NCBI GenBank assembly: GCA_963691705.1
Contig: OY829545.1
Coordinates: 33,157,475 to 33,221,474 of the forward strand
Source of the DNA: Viola odorata
Taxonomy: Eukaryota; Streptophyta; Magnoliopsida; Malpighiales; Violaceae
Direction of reading: 5' to 3'
Length of the DNA: 64,000 nt
Part shown: piece after piece, positions 11,225 through 22,766 of the stretch
Numbering within the stretch: position 1 is the first letter of the stretch
Layout: the number at the start of each line of letters is the position of its first letter
Program-made: the position numbers and the translations under genes
Notes under the pieces: generated by a model
Told to the model about the DNA's origin: nothing
Seen by the model: the letters and a program-made list of their open reading frames with translations, nothing else
The model's database searches: none

Positions 11225-13526
11225 TTTTGCTTAAGACAAAATCAAGTGGGTCAGTAGCATTTAAGTCTGCAGTCTCTTCTTCAATAGGGTATAAGATATC
11301 AATAAAATTAACACTATGTGTCTCATTATGATAATCTAATCCCTCCTTCATGTAGAACTTAATCGTGCTCCCAAAGAATTCCAAAATAATACTACCTTCA
11401 TAAACGTCTATCTTTGCTCTAGCAGACCTAAGGAAAGGTCTACCTAAGAGCACATCAGTGGTACAGGAAGGTAAATCAGAATCCATTTCAACAATATAAA
11501 AATCCACAGGGTATATAAAGTTATTGACTTGGACGAGAACGTCCTCTACCAAACCCTTAGGATGGATCACAGTTCGGTCAGCTAGTTGAATCACCACCTG
11601 TGTCTCTTTCATGGGTCCCATTTGCAATGCTTCGTATTCCTTTAAGGACATCACGTTGATCCCAACCCCTAAATCGCAAAGGGCCTTTTCCACCGTTTTG
11701 TTCCCAATTTTACAAAGGATGGTGAAGGTTCCTTGATCTCCACATTTCTCCGGTAGTTTGCTTTGAAGTACTGAAGAAACATTCTGCAAAAGATTCACTC
11801 TCTCAACACCTACAAGTTTCCTTTTGTTAGTGCAAAGTTCTTTCAAAAATCTTGCGTAAGTAGGTACTTTAGAAATTAAATCTAGCATAGGAATATTCAC
11901 TGCCACTTTGCCAAAAATGCTCATGAATTCTTTAGCTTCATCTAATTTCTTTTGTTTAGAAGACTTGGGAGGATAAGGAGGTGGAATATCTACTGTTTCC
12001 AGAGGTTTTAAACTCTGCTCATCAGTCTTAGCCACTGGCTTAGCTAAGATCGGCTGTTGTGATTGGACTGGAATATCAGTCTTAGTCTCAGTCTTAGCCA
12101 AGATTGGTTCCGGCTGAGCTTCTGCTTGAATTTCTTCGTCCACATCGACATCCTCATCCCCAAATGAATGATTACGTACCTCCTGGTCTGATTTCGCACC
12201 CTTTCATTCAGGTAGAACACATCCACTCCTAAGATGAATAGCACTTACGTTATGCCTAGGGTTATCCTCGGTGGTGGAAGGTAATTTTCCACTTGTTCCT
12301 GGCTGCTGGATTTGTTGGGTGAGCTGGCCTATTTGTTTCTGCATCTCAACAATACTGGACTGAGTAGCTTTTTGCATTTCAGCAAGGCTAGATTGAGTTA
12401 CCTGCATGAATTTTTGCAATGTGTCTTCTATAGGAACTCCGGTAATCTTAAGCGGTTGAGGTGCAGGAGGTAACATTGGGGCATTTGATTGATTTGCTCC
12501 AGGTGGTCTGGGTACAAAGTGTTGGAAATTTATGGGAGACTGTTGTGGCTATTGGTGGTATTGTTGTTGTTGATTTGGTTGTTGATTTGGTTGGCTAGAC
12601 TGAGGCGGATCTTGTCTCCACCTTAGATTGGGATGTTGTCTCCAAGAGTATTGGTTACATTCATGAGGGAATCTAGGTTGCCCTTGGTTGTAACCATATG
12701 CCGCGTTGACCGAGACTGGAGTTGGATCTCCCGGCTGTTCCACCACGTAACAGCTATGGGTGGGATGATCTAATTGTTAGCAAATTCCGCAAATGGAGGG
12801 CATAGGATTGGCTGCTGCTGCTGTAGTTTGTACCTGAGGTGTGGTACCTGTAGAAAGATTCATCAAAATGTTAGTAATCTTGTCAAGCTTATTTTCTACA
12901 TTTATAGCATTCAAAGAAGAAGGTGTAGAATTTCTCTCGGATGAGGCGTTGTTTTGGCTGTTGTCAGCCATTGTTGGGAGAAGTAGTTTTGCTCTTGTTG
13001 GTGTAAGATCTTGAAGTGCTTCTCCAGTGGCTGCATCTAACCTTTCCCTATCCTTCACACACATTCCATCATAGAAGTATTGGATTAGGAGATGGTCCGC
13101 CACTCCATGGGTAGGGCAAATGTCTTGAAGGTCTCTAAACCTTTGATGATACTCGCTCAAACTCTCTCCTCCCCTCTGCTGAACGGAAACTAAACTTTTT
13201 CTTGCTGCCCTTGCCTTAGTCGCATTCCAATATTTATTTATGAAGGCAGCGGACATGTCCCCCCATGTTGTAATGGTGTTATGGGGCAAGCTATAAAACC
13301 AATTCTTAGCTGAGTCCTCGAGAGACCAAGGGAATGACTTTAGTTTGACTCTCTCGATTGTTACTCCTACTGGTTTGAGGGTATCACATTGGAGGTGAAG
13401 GTTCCTCAAATGGTTATACGGATTCTCGTTTGAGTGGCCATGAAACTTGGTTAAGTTGGCAATGATGTTTGTCTTGGTGGACCAATCATTAGCCATCGGG
13501 GGTAGATTAATACAGGAGTAAGTCAC
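11225..13526 (-). pseudogene. Athila-1 gag-protease
   Basis: One minus frame carries gag (retrotransposon gag domain, about 12,950-13,500; WSLEDSAKNWFYSLP), a zinc knuckle, Gln/Pro-rich spacer and an aspartic protease with CDLGVGIN (catalytic Asp) and DVLLGRPFL. It is interrupted by in-frame stops at 12,777 (inside the zinc knuckle, right after CGIC), 12,549 and 12,204, and the frame is also closed by a TGA just before 13,526. The first codon displayed is GTG, so the real gag start is upstream or destroyed. Relative to Athila-2 it is a diverged paralogue, not a copy. Confidence 0.87.
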
Positions 13527-13842
13527 TCATTCTGCCCCCCTGTTTTGTTCCCTCATCAACTGTTCTTGTTGGTTTTCCTCCATGGTTGGTATTGGGTTTT
13601 CAGCTGGGCTCGAATCTTGGCCTAGATTGTTGCTGGGACCAGATTCTGTTTGTGTCCCTTAAAATTCACCGTTAGTCTTTCTCTTGGCTTTCTTTCTGTT
13701 TTGTGCTTCAGCTTTTGTAAGTTCCGGATTCAAAGGTAGTAGTTCTTCCTTTGAAGACTTGGTCATCAACTGCGAAAGACAAAAATAAAAACAAAACTAC
13801 AAGAAACACCGTCAAAAGATACTCGGCAACGACGCCAAAATT
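13527..13842 (-). other. Athila-1 leader with primer-binding site
   Basis: Short untranslated stretch between the LTR and gag. The PBS-like site is the reverse complement of 13,821-13,837 (TGGCGTCGTTGCCGAGT), close to the Athila site complementary to tRNA-Asp, which is seen in better form at 28,338-28,355. Confidence 0.7.
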
Positions 13843-15279
13843 TGATTGCGTGTCGAGGGCATCAAATTTAGTTGAAAAAAGATATAGAAAATGGGGTAGG
13901 AATACAACTTATCACTCGTCCACAAGGGACTCATAGATTGCGATAAGAGGTTCGTCCACAGAGATCTTGGTGGTGTATTGTAGTCTTGACTCGACTTCCT
14001 CGTCACTGGAGTTGAGGGTTTTTGTTCCTGCAATTAAGATAAACAAAGCGTAAAAAAGGACAAGCAAAAATAAAATAAAGGAAACAATATTAGGCAGAAG
14101 TGAATCTTAGCTAAGATTGCTGGCTGAGATTGGTTGGAACTTTCGTGAGGTAAATTCCTGGGAAGGGCGAATTTGTGAGCACTTTACTTGTTTAATCGAT
14201 CATTGACTTTAGATTTTCTCCTTCCCCTTTGAAACTCTGCTATAAATTAGGAGGAACCCCTTTCCAATCCTACTTTCCTCCTATTCAAATCACTTGGAGG
14301 GTACCCCCTTTCCTAGTGATCCTGGCTAGTGGACACCTTGCTGGCTAAAGGGTTTATCCAATTGACTGCTGGCTTGAGGCACATGCGTTTTCTCAATGGC
14401 GTAGGGAAAGATAGAGTCTTGGCCAAGCTACTCCCAACTCGGAGCCCTAGGTTGTCAATCTGGTTAGGCCTATATCGATTCAAGTCCACTAACCCCCGCG
14501 AGGTTAGCTACCTACTTCGTCACTTCGGTTTCGCTTGTCCCCTTAGTGACTGGCTGTAAATTCGTCGTCGTGCCTAAGATCGATCAAGTCTTAGCCTAGA
14601 CGGGAACCGGTTTGTTAAAACAGAACTTGAATTGAATACAAACGAGAGGATAATTAAGAACGATTCGGTCTCACGAATCACAAGTATGCTCACTCAACCC
14701 TTACCAAGAATTAGGTGTTTAGCTACTAAACATATTAATTAAAGAAAGAAAGAAATAATTGAAGAACATGAAATAGAATTAAAATCTGTGATATTCAAAA
14801 ATGAATTCACAGAGCGAATGTTTACAAGAACCAGAAGAAAAAAAGATGGGAGATCCCGTAATTGACAGCCTTCCCTAACCTTTTAACAAGGTTAGAGTCC
14901 CCACCAATCACGTTCCTTTCCAAACTCCTTCTTCAAATTAACTAAAAGATAGGGATAAAAATCCCAATTGTTTAAATCCCAAAGTGATAATAATCAAAGG
15001 ATAATAACAAAGTGTTTTTGTTCAAATAGGATTACATCCAAGATTTCTTCAAATGGATGTAACAGCCAGCTGGCTCTCTGATCTGATTCCGCTTTCCACG
15101 AGTCCATGTTCAGCATGCCTCTACCCTACAGTCTTAGCTAAGACATGCGCCAGGTTCTTCTAAAACCAGTCTTGCCCAAGATTCCTCCAAAAGAAACCAA
15201 ATTGACGTAAAAAGGATTATTTCTACCACAAACAAGGAGTTTTGAAGTGGTAAAAACACATGAAATAAAGCGTCAATCA
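13843..15279 (-). mobile_element. Athila-1 5' LTR (1,437 bp)
   Basis: Bounded by TGATTG at 13,843 and CAATCA at 15,279 in plus orientation, giving TG...CA ends. The terminal bases resemble those of Athila-2 (aaagcgtcaatca against aaacgctctatca). No coding capacity. Its outer end interrupts the chromovirus-like gag frame. Confidence 0.8.
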
Positions 15280-16766
15280 GCCTCCATGGAATAACATCCC
15301 ATTTGGACAGTCACATACATTAAGCCCTTCGCCATCTCCTGTGTGGCCAACTGTTTCTTCAAGGCCGATAAAAAACTCTTTTCTGAAGGGTATTCACCCT
15401 GGGTCAATGCCAACACCTTCTCTGGTTCAGGGTTCATAGATCCTCGAACTGCCTGCAGCGCACTTAAGGTAACTTTTGTAGGGCATTCGGCAGCTTTGTG
15501 AGGACCTTCATAGATAAAGCACGCAATAGGTCGCGGGACTCTATTGCCGAACCTGTTCAAGCCTTGGAAGTTTGTCGAGTTCCTAGATGGGAATCGATTC
15601 TCACTAGTTCTAGTACTATTCCTAATAAACTTGTTCGGCTTAGCATCTGATCCATTAGACCCTCCAAATTTCCGTTTTGTCCCAACATCTAATCTATCTT
15701 CTACTCTCTCCGCTATTGTGATTGCGTCATTCAGGGTCTTAGGATTCTGCCGGTGGACTTCATTCCTAGGGTAAGGCTTCAACCCCTGAGTAAAATTGAA
15801 CAATCTATCGGCCTCCAACATCTCCTTAATATCGAGCATAAGCGTGAAGTATTTGTTCATATATTCTCTCACAGAAATCGTTTGCACAAGTTCGCGCAAG
15901 CTCACACGAGCAACATATTCCACATCCTCTGGACAAAATGATTTCCTCAACTCCGCTTTAAAATCTTTCCACGTTACAATGCTATTAGCGCGAGTCCTCC
16001 ACCATACTTTAGCATCGTCAGATAGTAACATTACTACCACTGTCAGTTTCAACTCATTTGACAAAACTTGGCACACATTGAAATAGTTTTCTACGTCAAA
16101 CAAGAAATTATCTATCTCTTTTGCACTCCTCACTCCATTATAAGGTTTTGGTTGAAATTTTTTGCACTTGTTTAGTTCAGCCATCCCCATTCCCAAAGGG
16201 CCATGAGAATTCCCTTGCTCGATTTCGGTGAGTTTGCCCTGTATCTCAATCAGGGAGGCGTCCAACAGTCCCACCTTCTTATTGGACTTGCGAAACGTAT
16301 CCCACGATTCCTTGAGATTATCTTGCAATTCATCCACCCTAATTCCGGCGGTGGTCAGTGCCTCATTCAGTTCTCTAATATTTGCCCTCTTTAGCAGCTC
16401 GTCAAGATTTCCATGAGGTTCACCCTCTTTCTCTAGGGTTCGACCTTCGAAACTTAAAAGTCTCCTTGTTAACTGTGCTTCTAGCGCCTCCACACGTCGC
16501 ACTCGTTCCGCAAAGAGATGAAACGTTTCCACATTCTCTTCAACAGAGAAATCATTATCGGCGCTCACGCCTTTAAACATTTCATCGTATTGGGTCAGAC
16601 GGGATTCTAGCATCTCAATGCGTCTATCCCTCTCAAGTATCTATTCCAATGTTACTTGTGGCTGCGAGGAGCTAACACCTAGAGTCCTCTGACTCTGTAT
16701 CCATGCATCAATCGCATTCACGCGATTCTCTAGTTCAGTGCACCTGACTTTCAAAGTCTTTGACAT
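15280..16766 (-). pseudogene. Chromovirus-like Ty3/gypsy gag, interrupted
   Basis: Best start is ATG at 16,766, 19 bp from the PBS. The frame then reads about 490 residues. A nonsense TAG at 16,641-16,643 separates the first 41 codons. The N-terminal half is coiled-coil-like (residues with LEAQLTRRLL and KLTEIEQ). The retrotransposon gag domain follows (LLSDDAKVWWRTR, FKAELRKSFCPEDVE), then a basic region and a CCHC knuckle in which the second Cys is Tyr (CFIYEGPHKAAEC). The C-terminus is cut by the Athila-1 LTR at 15,279, so protease and pol are gone. Gag would form the cytoplasmic particle. Lineage placing as chromovirus-like rests on the gag style and PBS. Confidence 0.8.
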
Positions 16767-16784
16767 CTCCAAGAAATCAAAATC

Positions 16785-16796
16785 GCTCCGCTACCA
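16785..16796 (-). promoter_or_regulatory. Primer-binding site of the chromovirus-like element
   Basis: Minus strand reads TGGTAGCGGAGC, 2 nt inside the LTR end. It differs at two positions from the usual complement of initiator tRNA-Met (TGGTATCAGAGC). The identical 12-mer recurs at 49,397, 55,090 and 60,589. Confidence 0.75.
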
Positions 16797-16798
16797 AC

Positions 16799-16845
16799 TG
16801 TCACGGACTAATCCTTTGGAAGCCAAAGGGATTAAGTTCATGCGG
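16799..16845 (-). mobile_element. Chromovirus-like LTR, inner 47 bp
   Basis: Starts TGTCACGG next to the PBS and runs to the Athila-2 insertion point. The last 5 bp, TGCGG (16,841-16,845), are the target-site duplication. The rest of this LTR resumes at 29,747. Confidence 0.75.
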
Positions 16846-18226
16846 TGATGTGTTGTCGAAGCACATACAAAAATAATAATAAAACCTGCAGGCAGTGTGC
16901 ACAATAAATTGTGTATAATGGTAACAGGATCGAACACAGGGATTAAGGGACCAATACTCAACTCAATTTGGCAAACTAAATAATCCAAGCAACAAGTAAC
17001 CGAAAGGGGGGTTTTGAATGGTTGTTTGATTAATCTAATTATTAACTACGAAATTAATAAAGACTAATAGCAAAAAGTAATAGAAGTAATAAGAAATCAG
17101 AAGAGACAAGGGTTCTCAGTAAGAGTCCGAATCCGGTTGCATTTATGGTCAGCCGGTCATTGGCGCAATCATCGTCTACCCCGAGCTGATAGACGCACTA
17201 TAGGGACCAGGTACGCTTAGGTCCCCTGCTTACCTTCGTAATAGAAGTCATCCCAAGGTACGCTTATGGGTTAACCTTGACAGTCCGCCGTCCTCCAAGG
17301 TACGCTTATGGAGGCAACACTCAGATGCCCATGAAGAGGAGGTAAGATGCGTCTAGGGCGAGACACTCGGTACGCTTGAGGCTCTGCCCTAACGACTCGT
17401 CCAATCCATCTAGGGGATACCAGGTTTCCAGTCAGGACCAGTATGGTTATCTGCTCTACCCTGCAGCTTCGCGTTAGGTATAACAACAGGGGTGATTATA
17501 ATTAATCTAGTTCAATTAATAGGTGATCAAGCTAATAATTACCCTAGGTAATTTGACAATTAATTATTGAACAAGAGGATACCAACACAGGATTTATGAA
17601 GTACAATCTGACCTCACGGCTTCCCTTGCAACCTTCAATCGACTCTTACCAAGAACAAGGAGATTTAGCCACACATATTAAAAATAAAAACAATCAAATA
17701 AATAAATTGCATAAGTAAATTAGAAGAAAAGATGAAGAAGAATTCTTATGGATTACCGGCCGGAGCAACTGCTCCGGTTTATTAAAAAGAAAAGATTGCC
17801 GAAGGCAGTGGTGGCGCTAAGAGTCAGCGGGAGAGAAGAAGAGAAAAACTTACTAAAAACCTAATTACTAAAGTATTTATATGCTTATTACAAATTAAAC
17901 TCCTAATCTAATTTTAATTCAACTCCCCAAAGGACTTCTACTGCGATTGGGACTTCTGGCGCCTTAATTGAGCAGATCCGATATTTTTCCTTTATTGGGC
18001 TAGTTTCCTTTTCTCGCTAGGACACTGCTGCTTTCCGCGAACGTCCAGCTGCTCGGCCTAGCTGCTCCAATGCATCCCGAAAGTGATAGAAAACGTTCCT
18101 TTTCGTATTTTCCTCTTAATTTGCCCAGATATGCCAAAAGTGAATAAACACAGTAACATAAGTAGCATTATGATCTAAAAAGGCACATAAAAGAGGGAAG
18201 AATTATGGACATAAAACGCTCTATCA
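16846..18226 (-). mobile_element. Athila-2 3' LTR
   Basis: 1,381 bp, TG...CA. On the minus strand it is preceded by a purine-rich tract (reverse complement of 18,227-18,245, GTGTGGGGATATT). It contains four copies of GGTACGCTT between about 17,211 and 17,385, and a minus-strand TATAAATA at 17,874-17,881. The small frame at 17,271-17,486 is repeated in the other LTR and is not a gene. Confidence 0.95.
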
Positions 18227-20150
18227 AATATCCCCACACTACGCCGATGCTCGCCCTCGAGCATTAAAATCAGAAAGCATCACCTTATCTGGAACACACA
18301 GCCTCAATCCACAACACACAGAGTTACTTACGCCACCACTTACGCCTCGACCGAGCAGTACGCCACCCTCCTTCCTAGATGAACTCTGCACTACTCTTAA
18401 GGAATAACGAAACTAGAAGAGTAGCTTTCCTACACCAGCCTGCTGCAAGCAATCCTCACAAGATACGGTGTTTGTCACTCACGCTCAAAAATAGAGTTAG
18501 GTGTTTATCACTCATCAATGCTAATGATCATGCACAAAACTAAACTTGCAATAGTGACCCGAGTACAAAGAACACACGCATGGGCAATCATATGATCATA
18601 GAGACCTTGCAAGGGTAAAGCAAAAGTAGGATGTTGAAGAAGGGGGTTCAAAGTAGAGAGAAGGAAGGATAGAAGGTTCTTAGCTGGAAAAAGACAAGTT
18701 GGTGGGAGAGACCTTCTGGTGGCAACGGCAAGGGCAAGACAGAGAACACTGATGGAGAGTGGGGGTATAATCCTCTGTGGAAAATGCCGTCGGTCTTCTG
18801 ATCTTTGAGGTGCTCTGCTCCAGTTCTGATTTGTACTCCTCTTTTGCTCAAAAGGGTTTTTTTTTTTCTTTTTGGTTTTGAGCAATAAGGGAGCATACAT
18901 GACATTCTGAACTGTTGAGTAGGAGCAGCCAAATTTTCCTTGGGCGTCTGATCTTCAGTACGTGCAAGCTGTGAACAGCTCGGCCTAGCAGCTGATTTCC
19001 ATATTGCTTACTGGAATGCTCTATTAGTCTTTGATCATCTAGGTCGAGTCGTCAGGAATCCCCACACTAGAGCTTTTATCTCTCTGATGCGCTCCGTGGT
19101 AGTTGCTATATAACTGCTTTCAGCATCTCGCCGTAGCAGTTGAAGGTTTATAGCTCAGTTCTCTGCAACTTTTCTATTTCCGGTTTCTTAATCTGCTCTC
19201 AGTGTCTCGGTCAAGCAGCTCAATACCCCCACGTCGAAGATGTCAATTTTCTCTGTCCCACCTTACCGTTGCCGAAGGCATCTCTCACCTGCTAAGAAAA
19301 GAAAGGAATGGCTCAAGCAGTTTAGAAGGGTAGTGAAAGAAAGGGGTGAGCAGTATGGGTAAGGAAATAAAAAGTAAGAAAAAAGATAACAAGGAAAAGC
19401 GCAAAGTCCCTAATCATATCATCGCATTCCCATGTCTAATCATGTCTATACCCAAGGGGTCTCATGCAAATTCGGCCAGCACACAAATCATGCATCCACT
19501 CAGAAATAAAATGCGGCATGGAAGCTCAAACACTCACAAGGTAGAATTCATTGATTGCTAGCAGCTAGGGCAAGACGTAGTCATAAGAGCTAACAGGCAG
19601 TATGGTGTGCAAGTGGTTTTGGTGTAGTGGGTGAAGATTCTATGTGAAGTGGGCCTAATCTGTGCATTCCATCTAAGGTGAGTTTAAAAACAGGGGTAGT
19701 GTAAACAGTTGAAAATCATTTGAGGGAAGTTCAAATCGGGCAAAAAATATGCATATGCAGGGCAAATAGTCATGCAATACTATAATCAAGCAGTCATGCA
19801 AAATATGCTAAAAATGCACACAAAATATATCATGAAAGTATGAAACCCATCCCCACACTAAAACAAAACACCGTCCTCGGTGTGGAGAAAGGAATCAAAC
19901 AAACGCAGTTCAAAGAGAAATAGGGAAAGGGAAAGGAAATTGTTCACCGCGAAAATAAAGTACAAAATCAGCCCAAAGGCAAAGAGATAGAATAGTTTGG
20001 GGAAGAGAATCATGGACTAGCAGGAGGACGCAGCCTCGAGGATAGCTCATCAGGAAGATTCTGGAGAAGGGAGATGATCGTCCGAAGTAGGGCATTTGTC
20101 TCGGCGATGGCAACAGTTGTGGGTGCGGCATCGGTAGTGTCAGGAACAGC
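18227..20150 (-). other. Athila-2 3' non-coding region and polypurine tract
   Basis: About 1.9 kb between the ORF-1 stop and the 3' LTR. The adjacent purine tract at 18,227-18,239 would prime plus-strand DNA. Short frames (e.g. 18,508-18,932 and 19,910-20,167) have no recognisable domain. Similar phrases such as ccccacacta occur near 18,235, 19,055 and 19,855, so extra purine tracts may exist on the minus strand. Confidence 0.65.
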
Positions 20151-21602
20151 TTACCCGGGACGTTCATCGCGAGGGGGAGACTGAACAGGGGAGGGAGGAG
20201 GTGAATCAGCAGTCAGGTCAGGCCACTCGAAGGCTCCACCATTCTGGGCACTCCAGACTCTTTTAGCTCCTCCTGTGTATCCTTTGCTGAAACACAAAAC
20301 ACGACCTCTCAAGCGCAAATGGCCCATACCATCGAGGGTACGGGCATCAAGCAGTTTAAAACCAACAGGCACAAAAAGATCACAGTTAGATACATCAAGA
20401 CCACGATTTTCGACAGCCAAGCGAGTAATAAGGGATCCTAGGATAGGATTACGGTTGCAAGTAATAATAGCATTCAATTCATGTGCAATCCAGTAACCTA
20501 AATTGGTTGTATGGCCGTTATGCATACACCACAAAAAGAATAATTCCTGGACAGAGAGGGTGTCCGAGGACTGCATCTTGCCCGCGAAGGTGAGGGCAAG
20601 GAAACGATGAAGCACACGAAGGGCTGGGTCACGCAGCTGATGGCCTTTAGACTTACGGAAAGTATAGCCGATATCTGGATCGCCCGTAAGCTGTCTAAAG
20701 GCACTGGTGACATCAAACTCAGGAGGGTATGCAGCAAATGCACCAAGATACCAAGGGGCACCCAAATCAGATTGCTTGACAAAGCCAAGCATGACATTAA
20801 AGTTATCAACAGAAAGGTGCTCCCAAATATCCATCAAACGAAAATTAACTACCCTATCAGCCCCTAAATGCAAGCTACCCTTCCTTTTTTGTTTAAGCAC
20901 GGCAGTGTCAAACCAAAAAGAAGCAAAGAATTCATGGCTCAATTCTAAGAACGTGGGATACACAAGGTCAAACAAAGGACGCCAACCAATATTATCAATC
21001 AGCAAATTCACCCTAGCAGTTATTCCCATTTTTTCACAAAATTCGTAATCAAGTTGAGCAGAAGGGGAAACAAGCATACCGTGCAAAGCTAACAACCTAT
21101 CATTGCTCTGTTTATCAGGAAATTCCAACCATCCATGCAAGTGAGCAAGATCAGGTGTTACCTGGGCAAGGGGCGCGGCTGCGCCTACTCTGGCGTGGGC
21201 CGAACGAGCTGCAGGAGTGGGCATCACTGTCTTGGCCGAGCTGTTGGTGATGCGGGCTGACTTTCTAGGCTGGGAAGAGGCAGCTGGTGTAGCAGGGGAC
21301 TTTCGCTTGGGTTTGACTGGCGATGGCTCCTCAACATCCATAGAGGTGTCCTCGGTGGTCTCAGCAGGAGGAGGGACAAAAGCTTCGTCCTCGGAGTCAT
21401 CATCGGACTCGATGGGCACGCGAAGCTGCACTTTCTTGGGCTTTCCCTCAGCGTAGCACACTGGCTCGATCAAGCGGCCATGGGAGGTCATGCTACGGCC
21501 CATGGGCAAACCGCTGAGGCCAGGAACAGATCCAGTGATCTGGACGTCGGCGTTGTGGTCTTGCTCTGAGCGACCGCTGTCTCTGGGTTGTCCTTGGGAG
21601 TA
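20151..21602 (-). pseudogene. Athila ORF-1 family protein, C-terminal part
   Basis: Open for 484 codons from 21,602 to the stop at 20,151. The central 300 residues match my memory of the Athila ORF-1 domain (e.g. HGWLEFPDKQSNDRLLALHG, EFFASFWFD, FVPVGFKLLD). This gene sits after integrase where env lies in retroviruses; its function is not established. I see no signal peptide and no clear membrane segment here. The N-terminus is in another frame: the upstream frame (21,488-22,270) stays open across the same 115 bp, so a frameshift between 21,488 and 21,602 split one gene of about 660 codons. The first displayed start in this frame is TTG, which is unlikely to be used. Confidence 0.75.
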
Positions 21603-22270
21603 TCATTGGCATCCTCCTCCGATTCCTCCTCAGAGCCATCTTCTTCACCAGATGCATCACCTGACTCCTCTTCGTCTTCCCCAGATTCCTCAGCGCCCGA
21701 TGACTCGCCAGACCCATCTTCAACAGTAAAAGCATCAACGGCCGCCATGTCGGAGGCACCCGACGGCAATGTCGTCGACGGCGCGGCCTGGATAGTAGTA
21801 GCAGTCTCGACGGAGTCCACGGTATCACCAGTATCAGACTCATATTCACCGGATGAAGTTTCATCGTCGGCCACGGGTGGTTTTGTGGGAGTGACGGTGG
21901 GAACAGAGGTGATTTTAGGGGTGGTTTGTTTCGGGGGTGAGGGCTTGGGAGGTGAGGTGATGAGTGGTCTGGCCGTTGGGGTTTTAACGACCTTAGGTGT
22001 GGGTGGTGTCTTTTTGGTAGGGGAGACAGTGGTGGTCGTCGGAGCAGCTGGAGTAGTAGCAGCGACGGTGGTAGTCTGCTGCTGCTGCTTTGACGAGGAC
22101 GGAGGGGTGGAACGTGTTTTGGGTTTAGAGGAGGCCGTTGGCGGAGTACCAGTGGTGGGCGGGATGATGGTGAAAGGAGGAGTGGTAGTGGCGACGGTGG
22201 ACGGAGTGTCCTGCGGTTGTTGGGTTGGGGTAGCAGTAATGCGGGCTGCGGATTTCTTAGATCTAGCCAT
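21488..22270 (-). pseudogene. Athila ORF-1 protein, N-terminal low-complexity part
   Basis: Starts at ATG 22,270 with a basic N-terminus (MARSKKSAARI) and is followed by about 120 residues of Pro/Thr/Ser/Lys-rich sequence. A strongly acidic segment follows (GEDEEESGDASGEEDGSEEE). It then leaves its proper frame near 21,500-21,600 and stops at 21,488. A nuclear or DNA-associated protein would fit such composition, but that is inference. The long plus-strand frame opposite (21,588-22,295) is a shadow of this GC-rich low-complexity stretch. Confidence 0.7.
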
Positions 22271-22766
22271 GGGTGAAGCTGGAGAGTTTGTGTGAGAGTA
22301 GGAAAGGTTGGGAGCACGGGAGAAGATGAAAGGAAAGTGGAAAGTGAAGAAGAAAAAGGGAAGAAAGGAGTCTCCCTTTATGGTTGCTAGCTGCTAGCCG
22401 TTGCTCACTTGCGGATGTGGCGGCTGGTGATTGGGGTCCATCAAATCCCAACTGAATGTCTCCAACTGTCACGCTCCTGTCACCATCAAATCAAGAGTTT
22501 AAAATTCAAAAAAGGGATTAATAAAAATAAATAAGGGAAGAATATACAAGAAGGATGGAAAATTAAGGTGATTAGATCAGAATAAAATAGGAAAGGATTC
22601 GGATAAGGAGAAAATCATGTGGGTGGTATTTACAATTAGAGTAAAATAGAGATAAATTAAAGGGGAAAAAAATAATAGAAAGAAAGAAAAAAAAAATGGA
22701 GAAACGCGGGTTGCCTCCCGCAAAGCGTCGTGGTTATTGTCTCGGCCTAGACGCTGATAACCCGAA
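22271..22766 (-). other. Athila-2 spacer between integrase and ORF-1
   Basis: About 500 bp, AT- and purine-rich on the plus strand near 22,660-22,700, with no recognisable gene. It probably carries the control or splice signals for the downstream ORF, but none could be pinned down. Confidence 0.5.

Larger units (their letters stand above)
10918..15279 (-). mobile_element. Athila-1, truncated Ty3/gypsy element
   Basis: Minus-strand element consisting of a 5' LTR (13,843-15,279), a short leader with PBS, gag-protease and a piece of RT. An internal deletion near 11,225 joins the region after protease to mid-RT. The element then ends at 10,917 against the Tat leader, so RNase H, integrase, the ORF-1 gene and the 3' LTR are lost. 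Its LTR begins (minus strand) exactly inside the gag of the chromovirus-like element, so it is a nested insertion. Confidence 0.85.

Noticed and set aside
17271..17486. 71-codon frame conserved in two places (also 28,786-29,001)
   Set aside because: Both copies lie in the two LTRs of the same Athila element; conservation is due to LTR identity.
21588..22295. 235-codon plus-strand frame opposite the Athila ORF-1 N-terminus
   Set aside because: Shadow of a GC-rich low-complexity coding stretch on the minus strand; composition is only Ser/Asp/Val/Gly runs.
21493..22317. 274-codon alternative minus frame over the same region
   Set aside because: Pro/Arg/Leu-rich off-frame reading of the same low-complexity DNA; the basic MARSKK start and acidic region support the other frame.
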